Source of the DNA: Paragyromitra xinjiangensis
Lineage: Eukaryota; Ascomycota; Pezizomycetes; Pezizales; Discinaceae
Length of the DNA: 64,000 bases
Reading direction: 5' to 3'
Assembly (NCBI GenBank): GCA_038503065.1
Contig: JBCAMK010000005.1
Span: 372,001 to 436,000 of the forward strand
Positions 62,082-64,000 of the stretch are shown here, piece by piece; within the stretch, counting starts at the first letter, position 1; each line of letters begins with the position of its first letter. The translations under genes were made by a program, and so were the position numbers. The notes under the pieces were generated by a model. It did not search any database and was not told where the DNA came from. It saw only the letters and a program-made list of their open reading frames with translations.

Positions 62082-63688
62082 TTGTGCGAGGATGGGCTTC
62101 TTGTCAAGGGTTCGCCATACCAAAACCGCGACATGAAGGGGGAAAGGCGGGCAAATGTTTGGTAAACGCAAACGATGGTTAGGGGGGAAATTCAAGGTAC
62201 AGATAGTGAAAAACAGTGGAAAGTGATCCATTAGTGGAGGGTGGTTAAAAGCTAGATAGTTTTTGTCCCTTTTTCTTCTTTTAATAAATTCTCTTTAAAC
62301 TGAAATATATTCTTATACGTACTCCATGCAAACTAAAAAATAAATTCTACTACAAGGGCCCCTTGCGCAGCTTCCTCCTAGACACCGAAACATTCTCCCA
62401 CGATACCAAAGGTCCAACCGCCAAGTAGCGGTATACAATCTAGTCTATCTATACTCCAGCTTCATTTAGCGCCAGCGTCTTACTTACCAAGAGTGTTGAA
62501 CACCAACTAGACTCAGCGTTTTCCTGCAAAATTTTCAATCATGGTATCTTCACGGTCTCTCGTTCTGAACATATTTCGGTATGAATATGTGCCTTTTATA
62601 GACAAAGATAGGCTAATTAACCTTCAAAAGTGGATCACCCTGCATGAGTTCTGCTACGTACTTGCTGTGGAATGAGGCGGATGCCGTAGGTAACCTCGGT
62701 AACAACCACCTACCTTGGACTTGAGCCCCAAAACGCTACGGAAATAAATTCTACTTGAGTTACTATAGTACAATCGCTCCGTAAGAATGAGGTTTTTCAG
62801 CGACACCATATTCTTATAAGTGTGGTATTCTTATAGAAAAACCGAGTGATATCTCATGATCTCGCGTTGCTGCTCTTTCAAGTTTTCTTGATCGATTGTA
62901 TTACTAATATCTCGCTATCTACCTAGATATATATTTCATATAGCTACGCAGACTGGTCTTCGGAACCCATGGTGACTTTTTTCTGCCACAGTGTAACCTA
63001 AACAGGGGTAAGAAGCTAGGGATCATATATCTGAATCGGAGGCTTCCAAATAGAAAATCCCTAACCCTGACCGCCATATAAAAATAAACTAACAAAAACC
63101 TGCAAACTGCTAAGAATATTCTTTTGTAGCGATATTCTTACTTTTGCAAGATTCTCTGGTTCTGCTGGCCATATTTTTATAGACTGTTTATTCTTATAAA
63201 CAGAATTTTTCTGGGCGATTCTACTGTATCAGAAATGATCCAAAGCATACTTGGAGAGATAGGCATGCGGTTCATGGCCCAGGGCGTTTGGATTCGGGGC
63301 AGGTGTGAGCTGGTTACGACCCCGACAGTAATTTATCTTTTTAGCAAGTATATCTCATCAGCCGTGCTCTGTGGCTCCATGGTGCAATATGCAACGCTCT
63401 TGGCGTAACAGTTTTGAGCAAAAAGAGAGGGAAGCCACTTCGACTGTCAAATTAAGGGGTGATACTTCCTCTAAAGCTGTGTACGGGCAGCCGTCAGTTC
63501 TGCGTTAAACACCTCGCCCAGAAACCCCCTAGCCCTCACGCCAAGACCGCTGCATATTACATTACTTTGGTCCACCGTTAGATGTCGGGACCCATACCTC
63601 TTTGATCGTTTCGCGCCCCACCCCGTACACTCAAAAGCGATGATCTATTCTACAACAACCAGCGGGGAAAAAGGCTAGCAGGCGCCAG
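62082..63688. other. B2 3' flank and intergenic sequence
   Basis: Positions 62082-62310 match the B1 3' flank, with AATAAA at 62283. Positions 62345-62420 match 61095-61170 upstream of B2 (ACCGAAACATTC, CGATACCAAAG), marking a further duplicated boundary. No gene is seen in the remainder. Confidence 0.45.
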
Positions 63689-64000
63689 GTACTGGACAAA
63701 GATGGAGGTAGAGGTTTCCGTTACTTCAAACATGATCTTACTGTTACTTACTGAAATACAGATATTACGATGGCTGGGAATACGGTCCGCAGTTCGAATC
63801 GAGCGGTGCCTGCCATAGCAACATACCAGCAACCGACGGGAAAATTTGTACTGATGGGAGTAACACTGCCGCATCAGTGAAACTGCAGCGTTCACAGCCA
63901 TCGATACGGTGATGAACGATGCTCGACTTCCGCCGAGCCAGAAAAATCGCTCAATCTTTGCCCCTGCGAAAGTCACTAATAGTGGAAAGCCGACCAACAG
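63689..64000 (+). pseudogene. Gene B3: partial, decayed third copy at the window edge
   Basis: The intron 63689-63761 (GTACTGGACAAAG start, TACTTACTG, ACAG) matches the intron before the last exon of B2. The exon then reads ITMAGNTVRSSNRAVP, stops at TGA near 63879, and continues in another frame with AIDTVMNDARLPPSQKN and NSGKPTN, matching the B2 last exon. The copy runs off the window. Earlier exons were not recognised just upstream. Confidence 0.5.

Noticed and set aside
1..64000. CRISPR arrays, bacterial operons or prophage
   Set aside because: No regularly spaced direct repeats or Shine-Dalgarno-linked gene strings are seen. Introns and fungal branch points show a eukaryotic source.

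Overview
The window looks like a repeat-rich, gene-poor piece of a filamentous fungal genome, most likely Pezizomycotina. The evidence is short introns (about 41-113 bp) with GT..AG ends and CTAAC/CTGAC-type branch points, CT-rich leaders before several start codons, an F-box relic, tRNA-derived SINE-like repeats, foldback elements, and several genes broken by single nonsense changes or deletions. I cannot name the species. All exon-intron models below were worked out by eye from splice signals and frame continuity.

Region 1 (about 1.5-17.0 kb) is the most striking part. It is a head-to-tail array, all on the + strand, of eight copies (called A1-A8) of one paralogous family that I do not recognise. 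Each copy has a tiny 33-nt first exon coding for a basic peptide (MPKAKKPKATP-like), an intron of 56-68 bp, and one long exon. The long exon encodes a Ser/Thr/Pro-rich leader, a series of about 31-residue repeats (consensus TQVVxS...FS...L..L.NV), an acidic linker, and a conserved C-terminal module with SWASGSLTTSMR, WPC...TCGH...H..C, LDEWGLPPS and a final CxxC. A2, A3, A4 and A6 look intact. A1, A5, A7 and A8 are broken in different ways. The repeat number falls along the array (7, 7, 5, 5, 5, 4, -, 3). A short upstream element is shared by most copies.

Region 2 (17-32 kb) is mostly decayed or non-coding. It holds one plausible small two-exon gene (18.2 kb), an F-box pseudogene with one in-frame stop (20.9 kb), SINE-like copies (22.7-23.1 kb) and another protein-like frame broken by one TGA (29.5 kb).

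Region 3 (32.2-34.5 kb, minus strand) is a three-exon gene for a 741-residue protein with an N-terminal hydrophobic segment, a disordered Pro/Asp/Ser-rich body, three Ala/Leu-rich repeats and a Lys-rich C-terminal coiled coil. A near-empty stretch of about 10 kb follows.

Region 4 (44.7-51.6 kb, minus strand) holds two unrecognised genes: a protein of about 1,146 residues interrupted by a 41-bp intron or frameshift, and a 421-codon frame whose 5' exon I could not find. A second SINE-like family, resembling Ser/Leu tRNA, is scattered at 49.5, 52.3 and 55.4 kb.

Region 5 (57.5-64 kb) has a small two-exon gene and then a five-exon gene (B1) whose introns are all phase 1. It is followed by a decayed tandem copy (B2) and the start of a third (B3) that runs off the window. 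A pogo/Fot1-like foldback element lies between B1 and B2.
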